DNA from: Limnohabitans sp. G3-2
GTDB taxonomy: Bacteria; Pseudomonadota; Gammaproteobacteria; Burkholderiales; Burkholderiaceae_C
NCBI RefSeq assembly: GCF_002778275.1
Contig: NZ_NESG01000001.1
Location: forward strand, 310,001 to 374,000
Length of the DNA stretch: 64,000 bases
Direction of reading: 5' to 3'
The translations under genes were made by a program, and so were the position numbers. Under the pieces are notes generated by a model. That model saw only the letters and a program-made list of their open reading frames with translations. It had not been told where the DNA came from and searched no databases. This document shows, piece after piece, positions 1-7,900 of this stretch (position 1 is the stretch's first letter; every line of letters begins with the position of its first letter).

Positions 1-590
1 CCATGCTTTGCATAGCCAACAACGCGCCGTTCAAGACGACGCAAGAAATGATTGCATGGGGCAAGGCCAACCCCGGCAAGCTCAACTATGGCTCTACAGG
101 CCCAGGTTCGATGGAACACTTGAGCATGGTCAGCATCATGCAACGTGTTGGCATCACGGGTAACAACATTCCATTCAAAGGTGGGCCAGATGGTGCACTG
201 GCTCTTGCCCAAGGTGAAGTCCAAGCCATGGCATTGCCAGCACCACTGATCATCCAATTCAAAGACAAAATCAAACCGGTCATTGCACTGACTGAACAAC
301 GCATCGGCTTCTTGCCAGATTTGCCAACAGCCAAAGAGCAGGGGCTGGATATTCCCACTGTGAATTATTGGGGCGGTCTGGCCGCTCCTGCTGGCACACC
401 TGCATCCGTCATTGAAACTCTGGAAAAAGCCATGAGCGCAGCAGTGAATAACCCAGCATTGTCCCAGCGATACATGCCACTGGGACTGATGGCAAAATTT
501 TCTGGAGGTTCGGCATTCAAAGCCGTCATCGAAAAAGATTTGCAATGGTTAGGCGATGCTGTGAAATCGGCCAATTTGCAATTGAGCTGA
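1..590 (+). CDS. Bug-family (TTT) solute-binding protein, C-terminal part
   Basis: This is the 3' end of a periplasmic substrate-binding protein of the Bug family, the binding component of tripartite tricarboxylate transporters that typically captures small carboxylates. The visible 195 residues hold the family's second lobe: the NYGSTGPGSMEHL stretch (compare YGSVGPGSLYHL in the protein at 36950), the FKGGPDGALALAQGEVQ segment, and the late PTAKEQGLDIPTVNYWGGLAAPAGTP stretch, given here in pieces. The reading frame is open to the left edge, so the ATG at position 3 is very probably internal and the signal peptide lies outside the window. No membrane TctAB genes are visible, which is usual for Bug orphans. 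The ligand cannot be read from the sequence. Confidence 0.88.
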   Translation, partial: MLCIANNAPFKTTQEMIAWGKANPGKLNYGSTGPGSMEHLSMVSIMQRVGITGNNIPFKGGPDGALALAQGEVQAMALPAPLIIQFKDKIKPVIALTEQRIGFLPDLPTAKEQGLDIPTVNYWGGLAAPAGTPASVIETLEKAMSAAVNNPALSQRYMPLGLMAKFSGGSAFKAVIEKDLQWLGDAVKSANLQLS

Positions 591-608
591 CGATTTCAAT
601 CCCAAACA

Positions 609-630
609 GAGCCAGCCCAGTGGCTGGCTC
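609..630 (+). terminator. possible weak terminator hairpin after the Bug gene
   Basis: A 7-bp inverted repeat (gagccag...ctggctc) lies 19 bases after the stop of the Bug gene. It is not followed by a clear T tract, so it may be only a stabilising 3' hairpin. Confidence 0.35.
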
Positions 631-663
631 CTTGATCGCATCACCGGGCTCCCTTTGCACGCC

Positions 664-1656
664 ATGAAAACCTTTCCGGAACCTTCCTTGCTGCATCCAG
701 ACAGCATCACGCCAGAAATCCATCAGCGAAACGCGCACATCGCGCAAGCGATGGCTGCGATGCCTGAGTGGTGGGAGATTGGAGCCCCTGCTTTTCGCCA
801 GAAACAACGCGAGGGGGCAGGCGTTTTTCCACCCGTGGTTTTCAGCGAGCGGGCCCGCACTCGTACCATTGATGGTCCGGCTGGCGCATTGCGTTTGCGT
901 GAATTTTTGCCAGCCCAAGGGCAAGCCCGTGGCGTTTACTTGCACATTCATGGCGGGGGCTGGGTCATTGGTGGCGCCGACATGCAAGACACCATGCTGA
1001 TGGCACTGGCGGACCACGCACAGGTGGCGGTAGTCAGTGTGCATTACAGGCTCGCCCCCGAGCACCCTTATCCTGCAGCCCCAGACGATTGCGAAACAGC
1101 CGCCTTGTGGCTTCTGAATCACAGCACAGCCATTTATGGAACCGAACACCTTTTGATGGGTGGCGAGTCAGCCGGAGCTCATCTCAGTGCGGTGACTCTC
1201 TTGCGTCTTCGTCAGCGTTTAGGGTATTGCCCATTTGTCGGTGCGAACTTCAATTTTGGCCTGTTCGACATGAACTTGACGCCAAGTGCCCGCGCCTTTG
1301 GTGATGAGCGGCTGTTTTTGCGCACCCTCGACATGGTTCAATTTCGCGCTGCATTTTTGCCTGGGGAGCACAACCTGCTTGACCCGGATATATCCCCACT
1401 TTACGGCGACCTTCAGAACTTATGCCCAGCGCTTTTCACCATTGGCACGCGGGACGCACTTTTGGACGACAGTCTGTTCATGCATGCGCGATGGTTGGCG
1501 GCTGGAAATGCAGGGCAACTTGATGTCTATCCAGGTGCACCGCATGCCTTCTTTCGTTTGGGTGATGCACACGGCCAAAATTCTATGACACAACAAATTC
1601 AATTTCTTTGTCGGCAATTGCAACCACCCGCATCTACCCCCAAAGAGAACACTTGA
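664..1656 (+). CDS. alpha/beta hydrolase, HSL-type esterase
   Basis: A serine hydrolase of the hormone-sensitive-lipase family, probably cytoplasmic because no signal peptide is seen, hydrolysing small carboxyl esters. The oxyanion-hole motif HGGGW lies near residues 96-100 and the nucleophile elbow GESAG near 168-172 (Ser about 169). The acid is probably the Asp in GTRDALLDD, and the catalytic His is in APHAF near the C-terminus. Length (330 aa) fits the family. The ATG at 664 is preferred over an in-frame TTG at 655, but neither has a clear ribosome site. It follows the Bug gene by about 70 bases and may act on a related compound, which is inference only. Substrate unknown. Confidence 0.88.
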   Translation: MKTFPEPSLLHPDSITPEIHQRNAHIAQAMAAMPEWWEIGAPAFRQKQREGAGVFPPVVFSERARTRTIDGPAGALRLREFLPAQGQARGVYLHIHGGGWVIGGADMQDTMLMALADHAQVAVVSVHYRLAPEHPYPAAPDDCETAALWLLNHSTAIYGTEHLLMGGESAGAHLSAVTLLRLRQRLGYCPFVGANFNFGLFDMNLTPSARAFGDERLFLRTLDMVQFRAAFLPGEHNLLDPDISPLYGDLQNLCPALFTIGTRDALLDDSLFMHARWLAAGNAGQLDVYPGAPHAFFRLGDAHGQNSMTQQIQFLCRQLQPPASTPKENT

Positions 1657-1685
1657 CCGCCCTGGCCTACTCAGCAATGTCCAGT

Positions 1686-2756
1686 CTAACGGGGTGACAT
1701 ATCCGGTACGGGCTTGTTGCCTGTCAGCACAATTGTCAGATAGTCCAGACACCCGGTTTCCTGAAGCATAGGCTGAACCTTGGCTTTGTCCTCCGGAGCC
1801 AGAGCGGCCCACTCGCGCTGCAACCATACGAGACATTTGTGCTTGTAGCTCTCAGCTTGCCCCCTCCAAACCAAATCATCGATCACAACCTCGAAGGACT
1901 CGGTGCGAGATTCAACCGCGTGGTGATGTGCGCGCAGCAAAGGCAAATAGAAGCGGCCAGCTAGCGCCAGCATCTCACGCACGCTGGGGTCCCAGGTAGA
2001 CTGAGGCACCCAGTCGCCATCAACACCGGAGGCATCGTCAAGTGACTGAGTCCACTGGAAGGTACGAGGGGCGCAACTGCGCATGATGGTACTGGCAGAA
2101 GGGTCAAGGGCGCATTGGCACAATTGAGCGTAAAGCCCAAAATCGGCCAAGGAAGGCCGCCCGCCAAACAAATAGGCGGTGCGTTCGAGCATGGACTCCA
2201 GCACCGTCAGTGTGGCGATATAAAACGACGCCAGCAACTGGTACCCCTCTTCGGTCGTCGACATCGCTTCGCGCTTAGACGTTTGTCGCGATGTAAATTT
2301 AGCCACCAAGGCATCCAGTTTGGGACGAGCGATCACCCCAAGCCAGCCTTGGAGCTGCCGCGTCGCACAGAAAGTCCGGTCAAACTCGGCCCCCCAACGC
2401 ATATCAAACATGGCCTCCACCAAAAGTTCATCGGCCATGTCTTCAATCAAATGGCTAAGGAAGGAAGCCGCTGGATCATCCGGCAACACCGAGCGATACC
2501 CCGGATGACGCTTCTCCAGCTCGAAAATCAGAGGGGTGCTGTCTGCGTGGTAACTGCCATCGGGATATTGAAGCACTGGGATCATGCCCTTGCCTGCAAG
2601 TTTCAATTCACCCTCGCTGCCAAGGTAACCACTCGGAACGATCCATAAATGCGGAAGTCGGCGGTAGCGCAACAAGGCTCGCATTTTCAGCGAGTAAGGG
2701 GAACCTGGACCACCCAGGAGGCGGTAGGTCTGAGGCTGAAATTGATCGGTTTTCAT
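1686..2756 (-). CDS. glutathione S-transferase N-terminal domain protein
   Basis: A 356-residue soluble protein whose first about 85 residues look like a thioredoxin-fold GST N-terminal domain. It shows a GGPGSPYSLKMRALLRYR start, a GMIPVLQYPDGSYHADSTPLI segment (in pieces here) typical of the cis-Pro glutathione site, and an all-helical remainder with an LFGGRPSLADFGLYAQL motif. The chain is longer than a classical GST (about 210 aa) and the C-terminal 120 residues are not recognised. The start at 2756 is chosen because the message reads GGAGAACACCTG before ATG. A longer frame upstream has no such site. The Cys or Ser nucleophile is not clear, so enzymatic activity is uncertain. It converges with the esterase gene, 29 bases apart. 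Confidence 0.78.
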   Translation of the reverse strand: MKTDQFQPQTYRLLGGPGSPYSLKMRALLRYRRLPHLWIVPSGYLGSEGELKLAGKGMIPVLQYPDGSYHADSTPLIFELEKRHPGYRSVLPDDPAASFLSHLIEDMADELLVEAMFDMRWGAEFDRTFCATRQLQGWLGVIARPKLDALVAKFTSRQTSKREAMSTTEEGYQLLASFYIATLTVLESMLERTAYLFGGRPSLADFGLYAQLCQCALDPSASTIMRSCAPRTFQWTQSLDDASGVDGDWVPQSTWDPSVREMLALAGRFYLPLLRAHHHAVESRTESFEVVIDDLVWRGQAESYKHKCLVWLQREWAALAPEDKAKVQPMLQETGCLDYLTIVLTGNKPVPDMSPR

Positions 2757-3033
2757 CAGGTGTTCTCCGTGGGTAGAGAGCCAAAAGATAATCAAGATTT
2801 TTTCTGATGATAGCTGATGCCTTGGCATACTTAGCCACCCATCACCTGCTAAATCTTTGTTGCACACCGTAATGGAATCAGCCCAAAAAACTAGCGGGGC
2901 AGCCAGAATTGCTCGCTCAACTTCATCAGATTTTCTAATCCATTTTTTACTGCGATGCGGATCCAAACTGCTTCCGCAATTTCCACCAGCGAGATGTCAC
3001 CTGCACTCGGAAGCGAATTCACCCAACCTTTAA

Positions 3034-3276
3034 TTGGCTACTGCTTTGCGGGAACATGATGGCAATGATCTTGAACAAAGGCTCAATGCGGCCAACGTGC
3101 CAGCCGCCAAGGTGCGCGACCTGAGACAAGAAACACAAGAGAGCTTGGCCAATGGCGGTCTTGGAAGTTGGAATACAGAGGGCGCGTCTCCCGTTCAGCT
3201 TCCTGGGCTAGGGTTCCGCGTGGAAAAACTGTTTGCGGGTCAAAGCCAGCTTTTAGTCCAGCATGCAACCGCTTAG
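3034..3276 (+). pseudogene. CaiB/BaiF CoA-transferase, C-terminal remnant
   Basis: The translation has the flavour of the last about 80 residues of a class III (CaiB/BaiF) CoA-transferase: an ALREHDGNDLEQRLNAANVP-like stretch, then PAAKVRDL, then SPVQLPGLGFRVE. A stop codon (TAA at 3031-3033) cuts the frame immediately upstream and no CoA-binding N-terminal domain or catalytic Asp region is present in the window. I read it as a gene fragment rather than a small gene. It sits in the roughly 590-base stretch 2757-3347 that otherwise holds no convincing gene. The bases 2757-3033 and 3277-3347 show nothing else I can support. Confidence 0.5.
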
Positions 3277-3347
3277 GGTCAGCTTCAGCCAATGGTTAAC
3301 GCAAGGCCTTAGTCTGCTTACAGCCTAAAGCAGCCACCCGCCCACAC

Positions 3348-3647
3348 TCACCCCCCACCTCGCTGCATCGTCAAATCAAAACGCTTCATGAAGCGTTGAC
3401 GCGCATCTTCTTCCACACCCTCGAAAACAAAAGACACGCCCAGGCGCTGCAGGCGCAGCAGCGCGATCACGCGTGGGGGCAGGATGCGCCATTGCAGCAG
3501 CAGGTGGCCTTCACCGATGTGCACATGGGCTTGACCGGTGGTCAGCTCAAAAGCGTGATCGCCCAAAGCCCGGGGCAAAGCGCTCAGCCATTCGGTTTCG
3601 GAGGTGCCCATGTCGCGCTCAAAGCGCTCGGGGTAGTAGGACTGCAT
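3348..3647 (-). CDS. small conserved-looking protein at the end of the tungsten AOR operon
   Basis: A 99-residue soluble protein that I do not recognise. It is rich in Leu, Arg and Glu and has a hydrophobic core (HLLLQWRILPPRVIALLRL) and an FVFEGV segment. It has no cysteine, no signal peptide and no membrane span. It is the last gene of the run ferredoxin subunit, AOR, FAD subunit, MoaD-like protein, and lies 26 bases after the MoaD-like stop, so it is probably co-transcribed. Position suggests a role in tungsten-cofactor insertion or in the enzyme's assembly, but nothing in the chain shows this directly. Confidence 0.62.
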   Translation of the reverse strand: MQSYYPERFERDMGTSETEWLSALPRALGDHAFELTTGQAHVHIGEGHLLLQWRILPPRVIALLRLQRLGVSFVFEGVEEDARQRFMKRFDLTMQRGGG

Positions 3648-3673
3648 GGTTCAGTTTGCTGCGTGTGCAGGCC

Positions 3674-3928
3674 TCAACCGCCGGCCACGGGGGGCCAGAT
3701 GGCCAGCACATCACCGTCGAGCAAGGTGGTGGTGTCGCGCACTTCGGGGGCGATGTATTTGCCATTGACCAAAACCAAATGCACCAGCTTGGGCGGCATG
3801 CCGAAGGGTTCGATGATTTGGCTGATGCTGGCCTGCGGCGCCACCTCCAGCGACATCTGGTTGCTGCGGCGAACTTCTGCAGGCAGGTAATCGGTCAGGG
3901 TGGCGAACAGTTTGAATGTGATCTGCAT
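3674..3928 (-). CDS. MoaD/ThiS-family sulfur carrier protein
   Basis: An 84-residue beta-grasp protein ending in the diagnostic Gly-Gly (WPPVAGG). MoaD-type carriers are adenylated and thiocarboxylated on that C-terminus and donate the dithiolene sulfurs of the pterin cofactor. Features are an N-terminal ITFKLFATLTDYLP strand-helix, the LVLVNGKYI turn and the DGDVLAIWPPVAGG tail. It sits 15 bases downstream of the FAD subunit gene of a tungsten aldehyde oxidoreductase operon. A dedicated carrier for making the bis-pterin tungsten cofactor is therefore the natural reading. It could instead be the general molybdopterin carrier, since moaA-moaE are not in the window. Confidence 0.85.
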   Translation of the reverse strand: MQITFKLFATLTDYLPAEVRRSNQMSLEVAPQASISQIIEPFGMPPKLVHLVLVNGKYIAPEVRDTTTLLDGDVLAIWPPVAGG

Positions 3929-3943
3929 GCGGCGATTGTCGCT

Positions 3944-5284
3944 TCAGCGGCGGCGAGCGTCTTGTGCGCCGCTCCATCGCCCTTGGCCCTGTGCGCAATC
4001 GAGGTAAGCGTCCACCAGCTTGGTCGGGTCGTGCATCAGGCGGTCTTTCCAGTCGCCCAGGCGCACCTGGCCTTCGACCAGGCCGCGCATCACGCCCACA
4101 TGCTCGGTCCAGCCCACGCTGTTGCAGCCAATCATCACATCGTCTTGGAACTGCAGGCTCAGGTGGCGCCCAGCAGCCTTGTCGGTCAACACGGCCGACT
4201 GGCCACCGGCCACGCCTTCCCAGTTGCCAAAACTGGTGGAGATCAAACCCAAGGTGTCGAGCACGTTGATTTGCGTGACGCCTTTGAGCTCGGTCTTTTG
4301 GCCCAGCATGTTGAGCGCCGCCACACGGGCCTGCTCGGCGGCGTTGGGCTGAATGGCGCTCACGATGGTTTTGCCGCTGACCATGTCAAAGGCCTCTGCG
4401 CAGTCGCCAGCGGCGTAAATGCCGGGAACATTGGTTTGCAGGTGCTGGTCGGTCAACACGCCTTGCAGGCAGGTGATGCCGCTGTCCTTCAAAAAGCCAA
4501 TTGCTGGGCGCACGCCCGTGGCGCTGATGACCAGATCGGCCTCAACGGTTTGGCCATTGGACAAGCGCACCTGCAGCGGGCCACCCGCATCGTCAGAGGC
4601 CAAGCCCACCGCGGAAGCCAACTTGCCGAGCAAGCCTTTTTCAGTGCCTTGGCTGATGGCTTCGACCTTGGTGCCGGTAAACACCTGCACGCCCTTGGCC
4701 TCGCACCAGTCACGGATCATGCCGCCGGCCACCGGGCCCATCATGCGGGGCACCATGCGGTCGCCCATCTCCACCACGCTCAGCTTGACGCCGCGCGCGG
4801 CCAGCGCTTCCATGATGATGCAGCCAATGAAACCCGCGCCCATTTGCAACACGCGCGCGCCAGGCTGGGCCAGCGCCTGGATGGCGCGGGCGTCTTGCAG
4901 CGTCCAGCAGGGGTGCACGCCGGGCAGGTCCATGCCCGCAATCGGGGGGCGCACAGGGTGCGAGCCGGTGGCGATCAACAACTTGTCAAAAGCCATCGAC
5001 TGGCCGTTGTCCAGATGCACCGTTTTACCCGCCGCATCCACACGCGTCACCTTGGCCTTGACTTGCGTGATGCGCAAATCGTCAAAGTGGGTGGCGCTCT
5101 TGCGCAGGTAGGTGCCCTGCTCTTCGATGTTGCCTATCAAGAGATAAGGGATGGCCATGCGCGAATACGGCGCATCGGGCTCGTCACCCACCAGGGTGAT
5201 GGTGTCGGCGGGGGCGTGCTTGCGCAGGGTTTCGGCGGCGATGACACCGGCAGGGCCTGCGCCCAAAATGACGTGGTGGGTCAT
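3944..5284 (-). CDS. aorC: FAD/NAD(P)-binding oxidoreductase subunit of the tungsten AOR
   Basis: A 446-residue two-dinucleotide-fold flavoprotein. The FAD-binding motif GAGPAG is at residues 8-13, a second Rossmann motif GAGFIG at 149-154, and the FAD-contacting YAAGDCAE at about 290-297. This is the pyridine-nucleotide-disulfide reductase fold without the redox CxxxxC pair. In mesophilic tungsten AORs (AorABC of Aromatoleum aromaticum) such a subunit passes electrons between NAD+ and the iron-sulfur subunit, and I infer the same here from gene order. The start at 5284 has GGAGT eight bases upstream in the message. The 112-base gap to the AOR gene is unusually long for this operon and contains a REPIN-like palindrome. 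A stand-alone NADH dehydrogenase role is the alternative. Confidence 0.84.
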   Translation of the reverse strand: MTHHVILGAGPAGVIAAETLRKHAPADTITLVGDEPDAPYSRMAIPYLLIGNIEEQGTYLRKSATHFDDLRITQVKAKVTRVDAAGKTVHLDNGQSMAFDKLLIATGSHPVRPPIAGMDLPGVHPCWTLQDARAIQALAQPGARVLQMGAGFIGCIIMEALAARGVKLSVVEMGDRMVPRMMGPVAGGMIRDWCEAKGVQVFTGTKVEAISQGTEKGLLGKLASAVGLASDDAGGPLQVRLSNGQTVEADLVISATGVRPAIGFLKDSGITCLQGVLTDQHLQTNVPGIYAAGDCAEAFDMVSGKTIVSAIQPNAAEQARVAALNMLGQKTELKGVTQINVLDTLGLISTSFGNWEGVAGGQSAVLTDKAAGRHLSLQFQDDVMIGCNSVGWTEHVGVMRGLVEGQVRLGDWKDRLMHDPTKLVDAYLDCAQGQGRWSGAQDARRR

Positions 5285-5333
5285 GAATCGGACTCCAGAA
5301 ACAGGTAGCGGCCCGCAGGCCGCTTGGTTTCCT

Positions 5334-5385
5334 GTAAAGGCTCACCCCTGTTGCGAAAGCTTCGCGAGCAGGGGCTCGCTCCTAC
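5334..5385. repeat. REPIN-like palindrome pair inside the AOR operon
   Basis: Two inverted arms of about 24-25 bases: 5334-5357 (starts gtaaaggctcacccctg) and 5361-5385 (core cgagcaggggctcgc). The right arm matches the arms at 31052-31076, 39307-39331 and 39444-39468 almost exactly. The left arm is degenerate. It lies between the aldehyde oxidoreductase and FAD subunit genes, so the transcript would carry it as a hairpin. Confidence 0.72.
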
Positions 5386-5396
5386 AGGGGCTTGGA

Positions 5397-7244
5397 TCAA
5401 AGGCCCAGACGTTCCCGGGTGGCCGATGTCGGACGGCCTTCGCCATCCCAGCCGCGAGCGTCGTAGTACTTGGGCAGCATTTCGTCCAACTTGCTGACCA
5501 TGCCTTTGCCGGGGCCGGTTTTGGCGGCTTCGGTCATCAGGCGTTTGGGCAGGTTGTCGTCGGCCTTGGTGAAGCCGGCGGCGTTATTGAAATCGCGCTC
5601 CATGTTCCAGATGCGCTCGCCAATGTGGTTCAAGTGCTCCATGGTGAACTCATCGCCACAAGCGGCTTGGACCTGAGGGGCCACGTCGGCCAAGGTCCAG
5701 GCAAAGCTGGTGAACACGCAAATACCGGCCGAGTCAAAAGCGGCTGTTGCGTCTTGGAAGGCCTTGACCAATTCGGGTTTGCCTTCGTGCTCGGTGGGCT
5801 CGGTCTTGACCGGAATGCCCAGCACTTCAGAAGCAATGGTGTAGCCGCGCAGGTGGCAAGCACCGCGGTTGGAGGTGGCGTAAGCCAAGCCAATGCCCTG
5901 GATCACACGGCCGTCATAGGCCGGGAATTCCTGACCCTTGACGCTCATCGACAATTCAGGATGACCGTATTTGGCCGTCAGGCGCTTGGAGCCCATGCCA
6001 ATTTCCTTGCCAAAACCGACGCCCTTGGCCGTCATGTCGACAAACTCGCACAGGGCTTCGGCCGAGCCAAAGGGTGCTGCCACACCGATTTGCTCTTTGG
6101 TCAGAACGCCCATTTCGTAAAGCTCCATGACGGCACCGATGGTGGCACCGAAGCTGATCGGGTCAAAGCCTTCTTCGTTGCAGATCATGTTGGCGTACTG
6201 CAGGGCTTCCAGGTCTTTGACGCCGTTGGCGGCGCCCAGCGCCCAAGCGGCTTCGTATTCCAGGCCGCCGTTGGCGCCCCAATACTCAGGCTTGTTCTTG
6301 ACCGAGAAGTGGCCTTCGTCGATCTTGCTGATGCGACCGCAGGCGATGGTGCAACCAAAGCAGGCCTGGTTGGTCACCAGGTGCTTTTTGCCATCGGTCT
6401 CTCGGGGCGTGACCATGGCTTCGGCAGAGATGTCTTTGGCGCTTTCAAACTGAACGTCGCGGTGGTTGCGCGTGGGCAAGCCACCCACTTCGTTGATCAC
6501 GTTCATCAGCACCTGCGTGCCGTAAGCGGGCAAGCCCTGGCCTGTGACCGCGTTGTCGGCCAGCACCTTTTTGGCGGCCTTGGCTGCGGCCATGAAAGCC
6601 TTGGGGTCTTTCAGATTGCCCACGCCCTTGGTGCCGCGCACCGCGATGGCTTTGAGGTTCTTGCTGCCCATCACGGTGCCCACGCCTGAGCGGCCTGCCG
6701 CACGGTGCAGATCGTTCACCACGGCGGCATAGAGCACGCCGTTTTCACCGGCCTTGCCGATGCTGCACACGCGCAGCAATGGGTCTTGCAAGCTGGACTT
6801 GAGGATTTCCTCGGTCTTCCAGACACTTTGGCCCCACAGGTGAGCCGCATCGCGCAACTCGGCTTCGTCGTCGTTGATGTGCAAGTACACCGGTTTGGAC
6901 GATGCGCCTTCAAAAATGACCATGTCCCAACCGGCCATTTTGAGCTCAGCACCCCAATAGCCGCCCGAGTTGGAGCAAGCGATGGCGCCAGTCAGGGGGC
7001 TCTTGGTGATGACCGTGTAGCGGCCGCCAGTGGAGGCCATGGTGCCGGTCAAAGGGCCGGTGGCCCAAATGAGTTTGTTGTCTGCCGACAGGGGGTCGAC
7101 TTTGGGGTCGATCTCGCTGATCAGGTATTTGCTGCCCAGACCGCGTGAACCCAAGTAGGCTTTGGCCCACTCCATGTTCAGCGGTTCGGATTTGACGGTG
7201 CCAGCCGTGAGGTTGACGCGGAGAATTTTTCCAGCCCAAGACAT
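5397..7244 (-). CDS. aorB: tungsten-dependent aldehyde ferredoxin oxidoreductase, catalytic subunit
   Basis: A 615-residue cytoplasmic enzyme of the AOR family, which oxidises aldehydes to carboxylic acids (or reduces acids) at a bis-pterin tungsten centre. The N-terminal domain begins WAGKILRVNL, includes the GPLTGT and GRYTVITKSPLTG stretches of the family, and is followed by AGRSGVGTVMGSKNLKA. The [4Fe-4S] ligands are Cys295, Cys298 and Cys302 in ACFGCTIACGR, with the fourth Cys at about 509 in DSAGICVF, the layout known from the archaeal enzyme. Length matches the family. The start at 7244 has GGAG nine bases upstream. A longer frame overlapping the ferredoxin gene is spurious. It lies 26 bases after the ferredoxin subunit gene and is read with it. 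The cognate tungstate importer is encoded next to it. Confidence 0.95.
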   Translation of the reverse strand: MSWAGKILRVNLTAGTVKSEPLNMEWAKAYLGSRGLGSKYLISEIDPKVDPLSADNKLIWATGPLTGTMASTGGRYTVITKSPLTGAIACSNSGGYWGAELKMAGWDMVIFEGASSKPVYLHINDDEAELRDAAHLWGQSVWKTEEILKSSLQDPLLRVCSIGKAGENGVLYAAVVNDLHRAAGRSGVGTVMGSKNLKAIAVRGTKGVGNLKDPKAFMAAAKAAKKVLADNAVTGQGLPAYGTQVLMNVINEVGGLPTRNHRDVQFESAKDISAEAMVTPRETDGKKHLVTNQACFGCTIACGRISKIDEGHFSVKNKPEYWGANGGLEYEAAWALGAANGVKDLEALQYANMICNEEGFDPISFGATIGAVMELYEMGVLTKEQIGVAAPFGSAEALCEFVDMTAKGVGFGKEIGMGSKRLTAKYGHPELSMSVKGQEFPAYDGRVIQGIGLAYATSNRGACHLRGYTIASEVLGIPVKTEPTEHEGKPELVKAFQDATAAFDSAGICVFTSFAWTLADVAPQVQAACGDEFTMEHLNHIGERIWNMERDFNNAAGFTKADDNLPKRLMTEAAKTGPGKGMVSKLDEMLPKYYDARGWDGEGRPTSATRERLGL

Positions 7245-7270
7245 GTTGATGCTCCTTATGGGTGGGTGAA

Positions 7271-7747
7271 TTAACCGGCAGTGGGCTGATTGCCCAACTT
7301 GTCGGCCCATTGTTTCATTTTGTCGATGCCGGTCCAGTTGGCATCCACGAAGGTGATGGCGCCGGTAGGGCAGGCGTCGGCACAGGCCGGATCGCCACCG
7401 CACAAGTCGCACTTTTGGACCTTGCCGGTCTCTTGCACGTAGTTCACTGTGCCGAATGGGCAGGCGATGGTGCAGACTTTGCAGCCCACACAAGTCGATT
7501 CGTTCACGACTTTCGCGCCAGTGGCCTTGTCCACCGTGATCGCTTCCACGGGGCAAGCATGCAGGCACCAGGCTTCGTCACACTGGGTGCAGGTGTAGGG
7601 TACTTTTTTACCGGTGTGGTGGAAGTCGAACACCTTGATGCGCGATTTGGAGGTGGCGTATGTGCCGTAGTTCTCGAAAGAACAGGCCATCTCGCACTGC
7701 AAGCAGCCGGTACATTTGTCCGGATTGATGTGCAGGACTTTCTGCAT
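7271..7747 (-). CDS. aorA: ferredoxin-like electron-transfer subunit with four [4Fe-4S] sites
   Basis: A 158-residue iron-sulfur protein of the HycB/DmsB type. Four cysteine clusters are visible in order: CTGCLQCEMAC (residues 12-22), CTQCDEAWCLHACP, CVGCKVCTIACP and CDLCGGDPACADACP. It should form a wire of four [4Fe-4S] clusters that carries electrons between the tungsten subunit and the FAD subunit. It is the first gene of the operon, with CAGGAGACACAC before its ATG. The same arrangement (iron-sulfur subunit first, then the large subunit, then the flavoprotein) is known for AorABC in Aromatoleum, and I assign the role from that parallel. No signal peptide, so it acts in the cytoplasm. Confidence 0.92.
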   Translation of the reverse strand: MQKVLHINPDKCTGCLQCEMACSFENYGTYATSKSRIKVFDFHHTGKKVPYTCTQCDEAWCLHACPVEAITVDKATGAKVVNESTCVGCKVCTIACPFGTVNYVQETGKVQKCDLCGGDPACADACPTGAITFVDANWTGIDKMKQWADKLGNQPTAG

Positions 7748-7884
7748 GTGTGTCTCCTGTGGGGTGACGGGCTGTTCAAGCCCGCGCTTATGAATCAGAA
7801 TGCATAGACATTGTTGGCGATGACCCCTGTAAACCGATGCGGATTAACCCTAGGTTTCTCGGGGTTGTCCTAAAAATTCTCAGC

Positions 7885-7898
7885 TTGATACACATCTG
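7885..7898 (+). promoter_or_regulatory. imperfect FNR-like box in the aor/regulator divergent region
   Basis: The bases TTGAT-ACAC-ATCTG match the FNR/DNR consensus TTGAT-N4-ATCAA at 8 of 10 positions. The site lies immediately before the ATG of the GAF-Fis regulator gene and about 140 bases upstream of the divergent AOR operon. It could be chance. It is listed because a near-perfect box with the same ACACATC core occurs at 62756. Confidence 0.2.
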
Positions 7899-7900
7899 AC

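Noticed and set aside
3473..5308. A 611-codon frame on the plus strand opposite the FAD subunit and MoaD genes
   Set aside because: It is the antisense shadow of aorC and the genes after it. Its translation is His/Gln/Ala-rich with no family pattern.
5151..6689. A 512-codon plus-strand frame opposite the AOR catalytic subunit
   Set aside because: The minus strand shows clear AOR motifs and a ribosome site. The plus frame has none and is a GC-driven shadow.
7748..7900. A molybdenum/tungsten cofactor riboswitch in front of the AOR operon
   Set aside because: I see no conserved Moco-RNA core or long leader. The start codon has its own ribosome site within about 150 bases of the divergent gene.
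7748..7900. A sigma-54 promoter for the AOR operon
   Set aside because: No GG-N10-GC pair with the right spacing was found on either strand, and the nearby regulator lacks the AAA+ domain.
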